A DNA stretch of 64,000 bases. Source: Paenibacillus rhizovicinus. Lineage in GTDB: Bacteria; Bacillota; Bacilli; Paenibacillales; Paenibacillaceae. Shown here piece after piece: positions 28,593 through 38,600 of this stretch. The notes below the pieces were generated by a model that was not told the DNA's origin, did no database searches, and worked only from the letters and a program-made list of their open reading frames with translations. Where the stretch lies: the NCBI RefSeq assembly GCF_010365285.1, contig NZ_CP048286.1, forward strand, positions 6,126,001-6,190,000, read 5' to 3'. The first letter of the stretch is position 1, and each line of letters begins with the position of its first letter. The position numbers and the translations under genes were made by a program.

Positions 28593-31031
28593 ATGTTCAA
28601 AGATCTGATTTTAAATTTTTTCATCATTTTGATGTTTGTATTATATATCGAGCCTTTCTTCATCAAACGGCGTCAAGAATCTCGGGAATCGGAATGGAAA
28701 GATAAACTGCTGGTCGGCGTGGTACATGGCTTGTTGGCCGCTTTGCTGACTGTATTTAGCGTCGTCGTTTCTCTCAGCGTCACGCTGAATTTTCGCGCGA
28801 ATGCCTACTTGCTGGCTTCATTCTTCGGCGGGACGTTTGCTTCGGTGATCGTCTCGTTGTTCTCGCTGACAATCCGTCAATTGATGTACGGCAACTTGGA
28901 TCCCTTTCAAGTGGCGATTTCCCTCGTATCGGCATTCGGAACGGGCGCATTCATGTCCCGTTTCCATGGCTATTGGCAGAAATGGGTGGCCGGCACCTTA
29001 TTTATTCAAGGTTTCTATTACGGCACTTCGTGGCTGTTCGGTTATATCCGATTGAGCGATGTCGCCGCATACTTTGCGTACCAATGGATCGTTGCCTTGT
29101 TCGGCGCGATTTTGCTGCAATATATGCTTCGCGTGAATGCTTACAAGGTGATGGCTAAGGAGATGGAGGCCGAAATGGCCGACATGCTGCAGTTGCATCC
29201 AGGGTTCGTGTTCAAATTCCATAAGCATAGAGGACGATTCGTATACGTGCTGGTTGAAGGGGAACTAGCCAAGCAGCTAGGCAAGCTTTCAGCGGATTTT
29301 AACGGGAAAACCATGGAAGACATTTTCGGAGGAAGACCCGAAACGATGGAAATGCTTACCTCCTATTACGAGCGGGCCTGGAACGGAGAAACCGTCCATC
29401 ACGAGATCGAAATCGCGGACAGGCACGTGCTTGTAACGATGCGTCCCCAATGGAGCAAGGGCATGATTCGAGATGTTATCGGTTGCGGCGTCGATATCAC
29501 CGATTACAAGAAAAGATTAGAGTCGGAGAAGGCCAATCGGGAGAAGAGCGAATTCTTGGCGCGGATGAGCCATGAAATCCGAACGCCGCTCAACGGCATT
29601 ATCGGACTTTCCTCGCTGCTTCAGGAAACCGAGCAGACTGCGGTCCAGCGCGATTATATCGAGAAGATCGATTCGTCTTCGAAAGTTCTGCTGCAAACGA
29701 TCAACAACGTCCTCGATTTTGCCAAGATCGAAGCCGGGAAAATCGGCGTGGAACAAACCGAGTTTCAACTGGAAGAGGTCATGAAACGAATCGCGAACAC
29801 CGTCAGCTCCGCGGTAGGCAATAAGCCGATCGAATTGATTATCAAGACGGACATGAACCTTCCGCTCGTTGTAATCGGAGATCCGCACAAAATCCAGCAG
29901 ATTCTTATGAACCTGATCGCCAATGCGGTCAAGTTTACGGAATCCGGCCATGTCCTTGTTCAGGCGGAGCTGGTCGTCGGCCGTTCGGACTTTGCAGTCG
30001 TCAGATTTGCGGTGGAGGATTCGGGGATCGGCATTTCCGAGGCGCATTCGAACCGCTTATTCACGCCCTTCTTCCAAGGGGATAGCTCGACCAGCCGCAA
30101 GTATGGCGGTTCAGGTCTGGGATTGGTCATCTGCAAGCTGCTTGTCGAGGCGATGGGCGGAAGTCTTGAATTGAAGAGCGAAGCGGGTACGGGAACCCGT
30201 GTCGCGTTTACGATCCCTTTCCGGCTGCCGGAGCAGGAAACGAAGATGGAGTTGCAGACTCCCGTCATCGTTTATCTCTATCTGTCGCATCCGCTCCTGG
30301 AAGAGGCGATCAGCAGCATGTTAACTTCTCTCGGCCATGAGGTCCGGCAGGTCGCCTCGTTCGCTGAACTAAGGAATTTCCTGCTGGACGGGCAAGGCGC
30401 GTACATCATCGTAGACGCGGTCGAAAGCGGACCGTTCCGCTTCGCCGAAGAAGCCGCTTTTCTGAAGAACAGCGATGCCAAGATCATTGCGCTCACGACG
30501 CTGCAGAACAGGGCGATAGCGCCCTTGCTGCAAGAGATGGACCATGTATTGATTAAGCCTGTCAGCCGATTGGGGCTTCGCGAGGCGTTAGAAACGGTTA
30601 GCGGAGCCGTGAGGACGGCCAGGAGATCAGACAGCCTTGCCGCGTTGCGGGAGGCGGAATGGCCATCTCTCAGAATCGCCGTGGCGGAGGACAATGAAAT
30701 CAACCAAATCGTCACGCGCGGTCAGCTCGAGCGAAGAGGGTACGCCGTCGAGATGGCGGAGAACGGGATCGAACTGCTCGCTTTGCTGGAACGAGCCGAA
30801 TTCGATTTGATCTTCATGGACCTGCATATGCCGGAAATGGACGGAATGGCGACTACGGCGGCCATAAGAGCGAATCGCCGCTATGACGATTTGCCGATTA
30901 TCGCTTTGACGGCGGACGCGCAGGTGGAGACCCATGAGCGCTGCCTGGCAGCGGGAATGAACGGAATCCTCACCAAACCGATCGAGGAGGAGCAGCTGGA
31001 CGCGTTGCTTTTGCGGTGGAAGAAAGAATAA
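28593..31031 (+). CDS. Hybrid sensor histidine kinase with two receiver domains
   Basis: An 812-aa membrane hybrid kinase. Residues 1-190 contain five to six hydrophobic segments resembling a 5TM-type sensor. A PAS-like domain (about 195-310) ends with '[13 protein letters not shown]'. The HisKA motif '[16 protein letters not shown]' places the phosphorylated His at 327. The HATPase has '[11 protein letters not shown]', 'VEDSGIGI' and '[11 protein letters not shown]'. A first receiver-like domain (about 555-680) lacks the N-terminal acidic pair. A second receiver (about 690-805) is complete, with 'AEDNEINQ', Asp743 ('[11 protein letters not shown]') and 'LTKPIEEEQ'. It precedes the chemosensory genes and may modulate them. 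Confidence 0.9.
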   Translation: MFKDLILNFFIILMFVLYIEPFFIKRRQESRESEWKDKLLVGVVHGLLAALLTVFSVVVSLSVTLNFRANAYLLASFFGGTFASVIVSLFSLTIRQLMYGNLDPFQVAISLVSAFGTGAFMSRFHGYWQKWVAGTLFIQGFYYGTSWLFGYIRLSDVAAYFAYQWIVALFGAILLQYMLRVNAYKVMAKEMEAEMADMLQLHPGFVFKFHKHRGRFVYVLVEGELAKQLGKLSADFNGKTMEDIFGGRPETMEMLTSYYERAWNGETVHHEIEIADRHVLVTMRPQWSKGMIRDVIGCGVDITDYKKRLESEKANREKSEFLARMSHEIRTPLNGIIGLSSLLQETEQTAVQRDYIEKIDSSSKVLLQTINNVLDFAKIEAGKIGVEQTEFQLEEVMKRIANTVSSAVGNKPIELIIKTDMNLPLVVIGDPHKIQQILMNLIANAVKFTESGHVLVQAELVVGRSDFAVVRFAVEDSGIGISEAHSNRLFTPFFQGDSSTSRKYGGSGLGLVICKLLVEAMGGSLELKSEAGTGTRVAFTIPFRLPEQETKMELQTPVIVYLYLSHPLLEEAISSMLTSLGHEVRQVASFAELRNFLLDGQGAYIIVDAVESGPFRFAEEAAFLKNSDAKIIALTTLQNRAIAPLLQEMDHVLIKPVSRLGLREALETVSGAVRTARRSDSLAALREAEWPSLRIAVAEDNEINQIVTRGQLERRGYAVEMAENGIELLALLERAEFDLIFMDLHMPEMDGMATTAAIRANRRYDDLPIIALTADAQVETHERCLAAGMNGILTKPIEEEQLDALLLRWKKE

Positions 31032-31242
31032 AGGCGCATAAACGGCAGCAATTGCGGGACAATCAAACACTTTCCCAACAAAATAACAGAAATCGAACTT
31101 TTTCATAGGAAATTTCCAAACATTTCTTCGATATGATAAAGCTGCAACTAGAAGAGGAAGGGTGGATGCCATGCATGGACATGCATGCTGCGCAAGTCAA
31201 ATCGCCAATTACCGAAATCGACAAGACGGCCGGAGGGAAATC

Positions 31243-31692
31243 ATGAACCTCCTTGATTACTACAGGGACGCCTTCGTTGAAGCGACAAGCAAATTCGAGC
31301 CGGTCTGGGAACAAGAATTCAAGAGCGGCAGCGAGTACCAATGGGTGAAACGGAACTACCCGTACACGGAACGGTTTCAACTGTTAGAGCAAGTGGACGC
31401 CCACCCCAAGATTTCGTTTTCCATCGAACTTCCGGAGCAATACATGAATACGTCTCTGATCGAGGAAGTAGCCAATAGCTCATCTCGGTTCGACTTATTT
31501 ATTTCATCCGGTTCTTCCGGCTGCAAGAAAATGTTCTTGAGCGCCGTCATTTCAGTGGATCATTTGCAGCATACGGTCATGGGCCATCTTCATCAGGTGC
31601 GCAGCGAGATTCTGAGTCTCCTGGAGATGACGATCGAGATACCGATGAACGCCGGAGGGCCGACGTACGACTGCAAACCCAATACCGATTAG
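31243..31692 (+). CDS. Hypothetical protein, 149 aa, next to the chemosensory operon
   Basis: I do not recognise this protein. The frame is open from 31162, but GGAGGG at about 31231-31236 points to the ATG at 31243 ('MNLLDYYRDAFVEATSKFEP'). It is soluble, without signal peptide or membrane segment, with a helical start, a beta-rich middle ('KISFSIELPEQY', 'FDLFISSGSSGCKKMFLSAV') and a helical end ('HQVRSEILSLLEMT'). It ends 16 bases before the chemoreceptor gene and probably belongs to the same transcript, so a role as ligand-binding or adaptor partner is possible but unproven. Confidence 0.7.
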   Translation: MNLLDYYRDAFVEATSKFEPVWEQEFKSGSEYQWVKRNYPYTERFQLLEQVDAHPKISFSIELPEQYMNTSLIEEVANSSSRFDLFISSGSSGCKKMFLSAVISVDHLQHTVMGHLHQVRSEILSLLEMTIEIPMNAGGPTYDCKPNTD

Positions 31693-31708
31693 GAGCTGAG
31701 AGAGAAAA

Positions 31709-33271
31709 ATGAAGGTTTCCATGCGCATCAAGTTATTGGCTAGCTTTTCGTTGATTCTTATTTTACTGGTTACCGTAGCCTTTATATCAATTGTCAAAAT
31801 GAATGCCTTACAGACGTCCGTCTCTGTCGTACAAGGAAATTGGCTGCCTAGCATTCAAAAAATCAATGAAGTGAAAGATAATTTCTCCGCCATTCAGATC
31901 AGCGCTTACAATGCGGCGCTTCAGCAGGATTCCGCCAAGTTTAACGAAGCGAAACGATTGATAGGCAACAATATCGATGTCTTGAACCAGAATTTGTCCG
32001 AATATGAACAGCTGATCATTTCTCCGACGGAACGTACGATTTACGATGCGGTCGTCCGGAACACCAAGAACTATTCGGATCTAGTCTCGGGCATTTCAGA
32101 GACGCAATCGAACGCGGAGAGATTAACGACGATAGACAATGCGAAAGCGGCAATCAAGCAAGTCTCGGATGGGTTAACGAAATGGATCGATTTTAACAAT
32201 GACGGCTCCGAAGCGGAAGTGGAAAAAGCGCATCAGAGCAACCAAGACGGAAGAACGTTGATCATCGCGTTCGGTATCGTGGCGGTTCTTGCGGGACTAG
32301 CCCTTGCTGTCTTCATTTCGGAAAGCGTCGTTCGGGCGATCCGCAAGATCGTCGACGTCGCGATTAAAGTGTCGCAAGGCGATTTGCGCGAGAAGACAGC
32401 CGTCAAGAGCAGGGACGAAATCGGTGAACTTGCTGCCGCGTTCAATACGATGATCGATAATTTACGCAAGCTGATCGGGCAGACGCTGGATTCCGCGCAA
32501 AGTGCAGCAGCGGCTGCCCAGCAAATCTCCGCGACGACGGAGGAAATCGCAAAAGGCAGTACAGACCAAGCGGAATCGGCGCAAACCATCAATGAGCTCG
32601 TCAGAGAAATGTCGATTGCCTCTTCCAACGTCGCGAATAATGCGACAACCGTGGCGGGGATTTCCGATGAGACGCGCCGCGGCGCGGAGAAAGGCGCGGA
32701 AGCGATCCATTCTTCCATCCAAAGCATGGAGCGCGTCTCTGGCCAAATGCAGCTGCTGGAACAGGATTCGCACAAAATCGGTCAGATCATCGAAGTCATC
32801 AACGAGATTGCCGAGCAAACGAACCTGCTTGCATTGAATGCCGCGATCGAGGCTGCGAGAGCGGGGGACCAGGGCCGCGGATTCGCCGTCGTCGCCGACG
32901 AAGTGCGGAAACTGGCGGAACGCAGCGGCGAGGCGACCAAGCAAATTGCAACCATTATTAAAGGCATGCAGAACAATACGGTTCAAAGCGTGAAAGCGGT
33001 CGAAGAGGCATCGGCGCTGTCGTCGAGCACGGGACGCACGTTCGAGCATATCGTTCGCATGGTTTCGGATACGGCGTCCCGCATCCAGGAAATCGCCGCA
33101 GCAAGCGAAGAGCAGTCGGCTCAGACAGGCGATGTGATGCATGCCGTAGAGACGATCGCTTCGTCCAGTGAAGAAGCAGCCGCAGCTGCCGAAGAGATGG
33201 CAAGTTCATCGCAGGCGCTTGCCCATCTGGCAGACGAGCTTAATCAAAATGTCGCTGTTTTTAAAGTATAA
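31709..33271 (+). CDS. Methyl-accepting chemotaxis protein
   Basis: A 520-aa transmembrane chemoreceptor. TM1 is at about residues 8-30. The extracellular domain (about 31-175) looks like a four-helix-bundle 4HB_MCP sensor with few cysteines. TM2 is at about 180-202, followed by HAMP (about 203-255). The cytoplasmic signalling hairpin contains the conserved tip '[21 protein letters not shown]', where CheA and CheW bind. No C-terminal CheR-tethering pentapeptide is seen. cheW starts 12 bases after the stop, so receptor, CheW and CheA form one operon. Confidence 0.94.
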   Translation: MKVSMRIKLLASFSLILILLVTVAFISIVKMNALQTSVSVVQGNWLPSIQKINEVKDNFSAIQISAYNAALQQDSAKFNEAKRLIGNNIDVLNQNLSEYEQLIISPTERTIYDAVVRNTKNYSDLVSGISETQSNAERLTTIDNAKAAIKQVSDGLTKWIDFNNDGSEAEVEKAHQSNQDGRTLIIAFGIVAVLAGLALAVFISESVVRAIRKIVDVAIKVSQGDLREKTAVKSRDEIGELAAAFNTMIDNLRKLIGQTLDSAQSAAAAAQQISATTEEIAKGSTDQAESAQTINELVREMSIASSNVANNATTVAGISDETRRGAEKGAEAIHSSIQSMERVSGQMQLLEQDSHKIGQIIEVINEIAEQTNLLALNAAIEAARAGDQGRGFAVVADEVRKLAERSGEATKQIATIIKGMQNNTVQSVKAVEEASALSSSTGRTFEHIVRMVSDTASRIQEIAAASEEQSAQTGDVMHAVETIASSSEEAAAAAEEMASSSQALAHLADELNQNVAVFKV

Positions 33272-33283
33272 GAGGATGATGCC

Positions 33284-33709
33284 ATGATGAAATATATCGA
33301 GATTGAACTTAATGAGAAGCCGTATGCGCTGCCGTTGTCCGAAACGCAGGAAATTATCCGTTTGCAGCCCATTACCGAAATTCCGAACGCCAGAGCGTAT
33401 GTCTGCGGCGTCATCAACTTGCGCGGGCTGATCGTCCCGGTAGTCGATTTACGGGAACGGTTCCATATGCCGAACCCGAGAACGAGCAACGATATGCGTA
33501 TCGTGATCGTCAAGACGGAGGCCGAGGTCGTAGGTCTGCTGGTCGATCGCGTCGTTAAAGTTTCCTCGTTCGGAGAAATTCTACCCCCGCCATCGGGCAC
33601 CGACGCCGTTGAACGCGGGCTGCTGGCAGGAGTTGGCCGTTCGAACGAAGATTTGGTTTGCCTGCTTGATTTAAACCGCTTATTAGACTTGGGAGGTGAA
33701 GGGCGATAA
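33284..33709 (+). CDS. cheW: CheW-like chemotaxis coupling protein
   Basis: A 141-aa single CheW domain that couples receptors to CheA. 'KPYALPLSETQEIIRLQPI', 'VCGVINLRGLIVPVVDLRERF' and 'VGLLVDRVVKVSSF' are typical. The stop codon overlaps the cheA start (TAATG), so translation is coupled. It starts at 33284; a second ATG follows directly at 33287. Adaptor function is inferred from the domain and from the operon with receptor and kinase. Confidence 0.93.
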   Translation: MMKYIEIELNEKPYALPLSETQEIIRLQPITEIPNARAYVCGVINLRGLIVPVVDLRERFHMPNPRTSNDMRIVIVKTEAEVVGLLVDRVVKVSSFGEILPPPSGTDAVERGLLAGVGRSNEDLVCLLDLNRLLDLGGEGR

Positions 33710-36270
33710 TGGAATCGTTCATGATGACGTACTTGGGCGTGTACTTGGATGAACTCGAGGAACAGCTGCAAATATTGGACCGGTCCGTTCTGGAGCTGGA
33801 AAGCGAATCCGCGAGCCTTGAAACGATCCAAACCATCTTCCGCGCTGCCCATACGTTAAAAGGATCGTCGGCGGCGATGGGATTTCATTATCTGAAAGAC
33901 GTTACCCACCATCTGGAGAGCGTGTTCGACGCTTTGCGCCAGCACCGGTTGAACGTGACGCCCGGCTTGATTAATCTGCTGTTTCAGTGCATCGACTATT
34001 TGAAAGAACAGCAAGCGCATTTCAGACAAGGCCAGCTGGAAGAAGGGCGCGACGACGAATTAATCAGCCGGCTGCAGCAGTGCCTATCCGGTTCTCCGCC
34101 GGCAGAGCAAGGGAACGCAGAGCGGAAGGAACCTTTCGTGAACGCGGCAGCAACCGCGATCGACGCCAATATCCATCAACCTGAAGCGGGCCGCAAGACG
34201 ATCTGGACGGACGAGGAACGAAGCGTCATTCTCCGGCATCGCAAGGAGGGCACGTCTCTCTATCGGATTGAAGTATCGTTAGCTCCGGATACGGAGATGC
34301 CCCGCGTCCGGGCGACGCTCCTGCATCGCATCATAACCGAATCCGGCGACTTAGCCGGCGTCCAGCCGCCCTTGGCCGATTGGGATACGGATGGCCTGCT
34401 CGTCAAGGAGCCATTAACCTTCGCCCTGGCAACGGGCACGGCGGCAGACGAAATCCGGCAGCGGCTGGAACGAGTTTCGCAAGTGAAATCGGTGTCGATC
34501 GCTCCGCTGGTATTGGCAGATCCTGCAGCGGATGCCCGCAACAGCGCGGAAGAATCGAGTTTCGATCTCGACAATGCTTCCAGGCCAGCGCAGACAAGTC
34601 AATCCAAAGCGCTTGTCCAGCAAACCGTTCGCGTAGACGTCGACCGGCTGGAGCATCTTCTGAACCTCGTCGGCGAGTTGATTATCGGCAACACGCGGCT
34701 TCAAGATTTGAAGAAGCGTTTCAACGACCGGTTCAAGCACGAGCCGGAAGCGGCAGTGTTGAGCGAGGTATCCGATCAATTAGGACGGATCATCTCCGAG
34801 CTTCAGCCGGGTATGATGAAGACCCGGATGCTTCCGATCGAGCACTTATTCAGCCGTTTCCCGCGCCTGGTACGCGACTTGTCGCAGCAAGCCGGCAAGG
34901 AGATCGACTTCATCATCGAAGGCAAAGAAACCGAATTGGACCGAACGCTGATCGAGGAAATCAACGATCCGCTCATACATATTCTCCGCAACGCGGCCGA
35001 TCATGGCTTGGAAGCGCCCGATGAAAGGGAGGCGAAAGGCAAGCCTCGCAAAGGCCGCTTGACCATGCAGGCCAGCCATCGGGAGAACGCGATCATGATT
35101 CGGATTTCGGATGACGGGCGGGGCATCGATCCTGCGCGGATCAAACGCAAAGCGATTCAGAAAGGGTTTATTTCCGAAGAAGCGGCGGCCGATATGACGG
35201 ATAAGGAAGCGATCTCGCTCATCTTCCACTCCGGGATGTCCACGGCAGAGCAGGTGACCGAGCTGTCCGGCCGCGGCGTCGGCATGGATATCGTGCGAGC
35301 CCGCATCGAGAAGCTGAACGGCTTGATCGAGATCGACACCGAACTCGGCAAGGGAACGGTCTTTACGATTAAACTGCCGCTAACGCTGGCGATTTCCAAA
35401 TGCCTGCTCGTTCAACTTGGCCAGCATACGCTTGCCCTGCCGCTGGTCAATGTCATTGAAACGTTCCGTTTATCGGATGCCGACATCCAGCAGGTTCACG
35501 GACAGGAAGTCTGCTGCGTTCGCGGAGAGATCCTGCCTCTGATCAGGCTTCACCGCAAACTGAATGCCGTCCGCGAAGGACAAGGTTATGCGGTTATGAT
35601 CGGGGCGGCGGAGAAGCGCGTCTGCCTGTTCGTCGACCGTCTTATCGCGAACCAGGAAATTGTTATGAAACCGTTAGGCGCGTATCTGGGCCGAATTCCT
35701 TATTTATCCGGCGCCACCTTGCTGGGCGACGGCAGCATCGCGCTCATTCTGGACATCCATGCGGTCATGCGCGAAGCCGGCACGAATGTATGGCGAATGG
35801 CGAAGTCGAACGTCAAGGACCCTTCGAGCATCGTCAAGCTGCTGGTCTTCATGCTGGACGGCGAACGCTACGCGCTCGATATCCGGGAAACGAAAGAGAT
35901 CATTAAAGTGCCCGAACTGCACCGCGTCGCTTCGCCGGCACCGGAAATATGCGGCCTGATCGACCTTCGGGGAGAACTGATGCCGGTCGTCGATATTCGC
36001 ACTTGCTTAGGCATGCCTGACGCTGAACTAAGCGAACTTTCCCGCATCATGATCATGAACGTGAACGGTTCAATGACAGGGATATTGGTGGATCAGGTTA
36101 CGGAAGTCATTCATGTGCCGATGGATGAAGTGGAACCGGCGCCGGAAGGCATCTTCGGCAGCTCCGCTGCTTATGCGCAAGGGATTTGCAAGCAGGACGG
36201 CAACTTGGTGACACTCATGAACATGAACGCGATCGTTCGGTTGAAAGGAGCAACTATGAGTTATGCCTGA
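33709..36270 (+). CDS. cheA: CheA histidine kinase with a second C-terminal CheW domain
   Basis: An 853-aa CheA. The Hpt domain (1-110) has His48 in 'IFRAAHTLKGSSAAMGF'. A P2-like region (about 175-290) follows. The P3 dimerisation helix pair starts 'VDVDRLEHLLNLVGELIIG', and the HATPase carries 'LRNAADHGLEAPDER', 'SDDGRGID' and 'GRGVGMDIV'. A P5 CheW-like domain is at about 560-690. A complete extra CheW domain at about 705-850 ('ERYALDIRETKEIIKVPEL', 'GLIDLRGELMPVVDI') is not part of standard CheA. It overlaps the next gene by 8 bases. Its natural phosphate acceptor is probably the receiver encoded there. Confidence 0.93.
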   Translation: MESFMMTYLGVYLDELEEQLQILDRSVLELESESASLETIQTIFRAAHTLKGSSAAMGFHYLKDVTHHLESVFDALRQHRLNVTPGLINLLFQCIDYLKEQQAHFRQGQLEEGRDDELISRLQQCLSGSPPAEQGNAERKEPFVNAAATAIDANIHQPEAGRKTIWTDEERSVILRHRKEGTSLYRIEVSLAPDTEMPRVRATLLHRIITESGDLAGVQPPLADWDTDGLLVKEPLTFALATGTAADEIRQRLERVSQVKSVSIAPLVLADPAADARNSAEESSFDLDNASRPAQTSQSKALVQQTVRVDVDRLEHLLNLVGELIIGNTRLQDLKKRFNDRFKHEPEAAVLSEVSDQLGRIISELQPGMMKTRMLPIEHLFSRFPRLVRDLSQQAGKEIDFIIEGKETELDRTLIEEINDPLIHILRNAADHGLEAPDEREAKGKPRKGRLTMQASHRENAIMIRISDDGRGIDPARIKRKAIQKGFISEEAAADMTDKEAISLIFHSGMSTAEQVTELSGRGVGMDIVRARIEKLNGLIEIDTELGKGTVFTIKLPLTLAISKCLLVQLGQHTLALPLVNVIETFRLSDADIQQVHGQEVCCVRGEILPLIRLHRKLNAVREGQGYAVMIGAAEKRVCLFVDRLIANQEIVMKPLGAYLGRIPYLSGATLLGDGSIALILDIHAVMREAGTNVWRMAKSNVKDPSSIVKLLVFMLDGERYALDIRETKEIIKVPELHRVASPAPEICGLIDLRGELMPVVDIRTCLGMPDAELSELSRIMIMNVNGSMTGILVDQVTEVIHVPMDEVEPAPEGIFGSSAAYAQGICKQDGNLVTLMNMNAIVRLKGATMSYA

Positions 36271-38452
36271 TCAATCGATCCATGAAATGAAGGGCTCCCG
36301 GAAAAGAGTACTGGTCGTGGACGATTCCGCCGTCATGCGCACGCTTATTCAATCGATCCTGGAGCAGGATCCGCAATTCTTGGTCGTCGGCACCGCGTCG
36401 AATGGACAAGAAGCCATTGAACGCATCGCTGAACTGCTCCCGGACCTGGTTACGATGGACGTGGAGATGCCCGTCATGGACGGCGTATCGGCGCTGCAAT
36501 ACATCATGGCCGAGAATCCGGTTCCCGTTATCGTCCTGAGCACGCATACCGAAGAAGGGACTGCGATTGCTTTCGAAGCGCTTGCCCTCGGCGCTGCCGA
36601 TTTCTTCCATAAAGATAAGCTCTTCGGCGAATCCGCCGAACGGCAGTCGGTCGAAGAGTTTCTGATGCGGTGCAAGGCGGCGCTCGGAACGAGGCTATTC
36701 TGGCGGCTTCGGGAGCGCTGGGACGGCATAGGACGAACGCTGCGGCAGATGATCGGCTTCATGGTGGATTGCTATAACAAAGAAGCATCGGTGACCGCGT
36801 CGCTGAACCGGGCCATCGACAAACTGAGCGGATTGGCGATTACTCTCAAGAGAGACGAAGCTGGAAACTATTATTATGCCGCTTGCTCCGGCAGCTTCAC
36901 CAATCGATTCGGTTTTCTTGATTCTTATCTTGTCGGCAAACGGACGGATGACCTCTTCACGGGCGACTTTCTCGAACGGTTGCTGGAGCTTTACCGCAGA
37001 GCCTGGAGCGGAGAAGAATATGTTAGCTATGAATTGGAATGGCGCGGCATCGCCGTGCAAGGCATCCTGCAGCCGGTCAAACAAGACGGCCGCGTCGTGG
37101 AAGTATACGGTATCCTCATCGACTTGACCGAACAGAAGCGGCTGAAGGATCAAGTCGAATATATTTCGAACCATGATTCGTTGACAGGACTTCCTGATCG
37201 GCGGCAAATGCCAGGCGCAATGGAAGAATTGGCCGCCTTGGGCAGCCCTTTTGCGGTGCTATGCATTAATTTGGATCAATTCAAACTCGTGACGGATACG
37301 TTTGGGCACGAGGTCGGCGATCGGCTGCTCATCTTGGTCGCTCGGCGACTGAAGAGCTTCGCCCGCGAACAATCGGTGCTGTTTCGCGCCGGTAACGATG
37401 AATTCATCCTGCTCACCCTGGACACCACGATCGAGGCTGCCGAACATTTGGGCACGCAAATCTTGCGGTCGCTCCGGCATCCGGTCCGAATCGACGGGCA
37501 CGAGATTCATATGTCGTCGAGCATCGGGATTTGTTTATGTCCGGACGATCTTCAGCAGCATGAGAATTTGCTGCGGTATGCGCACATCGCCATGACGAAA
37601 GCCAAAGAAGGCGGAGGCAATCGCTGTCAGTCGTTCGAACCTTCATTCCATGAACAAATCCAGCGGCGCATAACGATCGAGCATAATCTGCGCAAAGCGA
37701 TCGAACGGAAGGAATTCGTGCTTCACTACCAGCCGCAAATCGATACGCGAACGAATCGGGTGATCGGCCTGGAAAGCCTGATTCGCTGGGAAAGTCCGGA
37801 ATTCGGCCGTATTTCGCCAGCTGAATTCATTCCCGTCGCGGAAGAGTCGGAGCTGATTTACTTGATCGGAGAATGGGCACTGCGCGAAGCCTGCCATCAA
37901 AATGCGCGCTGGCAGGAAGAGGGACGCTTTCATGTGCCGATCGCGGTGAATCTATCTTCCCGGCAATTTTACGATCAGAAGCTGAAAGAAGGCATCGAAG
38001 CGATATTGACGGAAACCGGAATGGACCCGCAATATTTGGTGCTGGAAATCACGGAAAGCATGACGATGCACGTGCAGAAGGCGCTGAGCGCTTTGCGCAG
38101 CCTTAAATCGTTGGGCGTACATGTCGCCATGGACGATTTCGGCACCGGCTATAGCTCGCTAGCCTACTTGAAAGAGTTCCCGATCGATAAACTGAAGATC
38201 GATCAATCGTTCGTCAAAGGCATTCGCCATCATCCGGCCAACGCTTCCATCGTTAGCGCGATCATTTCCATGGCCGCCAGTTTGAATTTGGAGATCATTG
38301 CCGAAGGCGTGGAGACGATGGAACAGCTGGTCTTCCTGGGCGGGCAAGGGTGCGGCGTCATGCAAGGCTATTGGTTCAGTCATCCGCTTGAAGCGAACCG
38401 CGTGCCCGACTTTATTGCCAAATTCAACGCAGGCGGCAATGAATGGCTCTGA
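36263..38452 (+). CDS. CheB-like receiver fused to PAS-GGDEF-EAL, probable c-di-GMP phosphodiesterase
   Basis: A 729-aa response regulator. The receiver (about 12-135) has Asp20-Asp21, the phosphoacceptor Asp66 in 'VTMDVEMPVMDG' and a CheB-like character rather than CheY-like. A PAS-like region (about 165-285) ends 'YGILIDLTEQKRLKDQ'. The GGDEF domain (about 290-465) has the signature changed to 'AGNDEF' (Gly377), so diguanylate cyclase activity is doubtful. The EAL domain (about 475-720) keeps Glu504 in 'GLESLIRW', 'EITESM', 'MDDFGTGYSSL' and 'KIDQSFVKG', consistent with an active phosphodiesterase. It overlaps cheA, has its own AAAGGAG ribosome-binding site, and is the likely output of the pathway. 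Confidence 0.92.
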   Translation: MPDQSIHEMKGSRKRVLVVDDSAVMRTLIQSILEQDPQFLVVGTASNGQEAIERIAELLPDLVTMDVEMPVMDGVSALQYIMAENPVPVIVLSTHTEEGTAIAFEALALGAADFFHKDKLFGESAERQSVEEFLMRCKAALGTRLFWRLRERWDGIGRTLRQMIGFMVDCYNKEASVTASLNRAIDKLSGLAITLKRDEAGNYYYAACSGSFTNRFGFLDSYLVGKRTDDLFTGDFLERLLELYRRAWSGEEYVSYELEWRGIAVQGILQPVKQDGRVVEVYGILIDLTEQKRLKDQVEYISNHDSLTGLPDRRQMPGAMEELAALGSPFAVLCINLDQFKLVTDTFGHEVGDRLLILVARRLKSFAREQSVLFRAGNDEFILLTLDTTIEAAEHLGTQILRSLRHPVRIDGHEIHMSSSIGICLCPDDLQQHENLLRYAHIAMTKAKEGGGNRCQSFEPSFHEQIQRRITIEHNLRKAIERKEFVLHYQPQIDTRTNRVIGLESLIRWESPEFGRISPAEFIPVAEESELIYLIGEWALREACHQNARWQEEGRFHVPIAVNLSSRQFYDQKLKEGIEAILTETGMDPQYLVLEITESMTMHVQKALSALRSLKSLGVHVAMDDFGTGYSSLAYLKEFPIDKLKIDQSFVKGIRHHPANASIVSAIISMAASLNLEIIAEGVETMEQLVFLGGQGCGVMQGYWFSHPLEANRVPDFIAKFNAGGNEWL

Positions 38453-38474
38453 ACGAGCGAAAGATCGGCATAAA

Positions 38475-38547
38475 AAAGCAGCCATCGAGCCCTGGAACGG
38501 TGCCCCTCATAAGGGCTGCGTTCCAGGAGAAGATGGCTGCTTTTCGT
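38475..38547 (+). terminator. Long bidirectional terminator between convergent genes
   Basis: A 13-bp outer stem (38475-38487 with 38533-38545) and an inner stem (38492-38499 with 38521-38528). Its T-rich ends on both strands fit termination of both the PDE gene (+) and the SRPBCC/ArsR pair (-). Confidence 0.8.
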
Positions 38548-38600
38548 TTGCCCGTCTTCACAACGGGCGTATGGGGGGAGGCTTCAAGCTTACGAACGTA

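Noticed and set aside
28411-28608. 65-codon frame upstream of the histidine kinase
   Set aside because: No ribosome-binding site, no recognisable content, and it overlaps the kinase start.
31109-31137. Possible sigmaD or sigmaA promoter before the 149-aa protein (GAAA, 14 bp, TTCGATAT; also TATGAT)
   Set aside because: Both readings have a poor -35 and non-ideal spacing; not strong enough to list as a feature.
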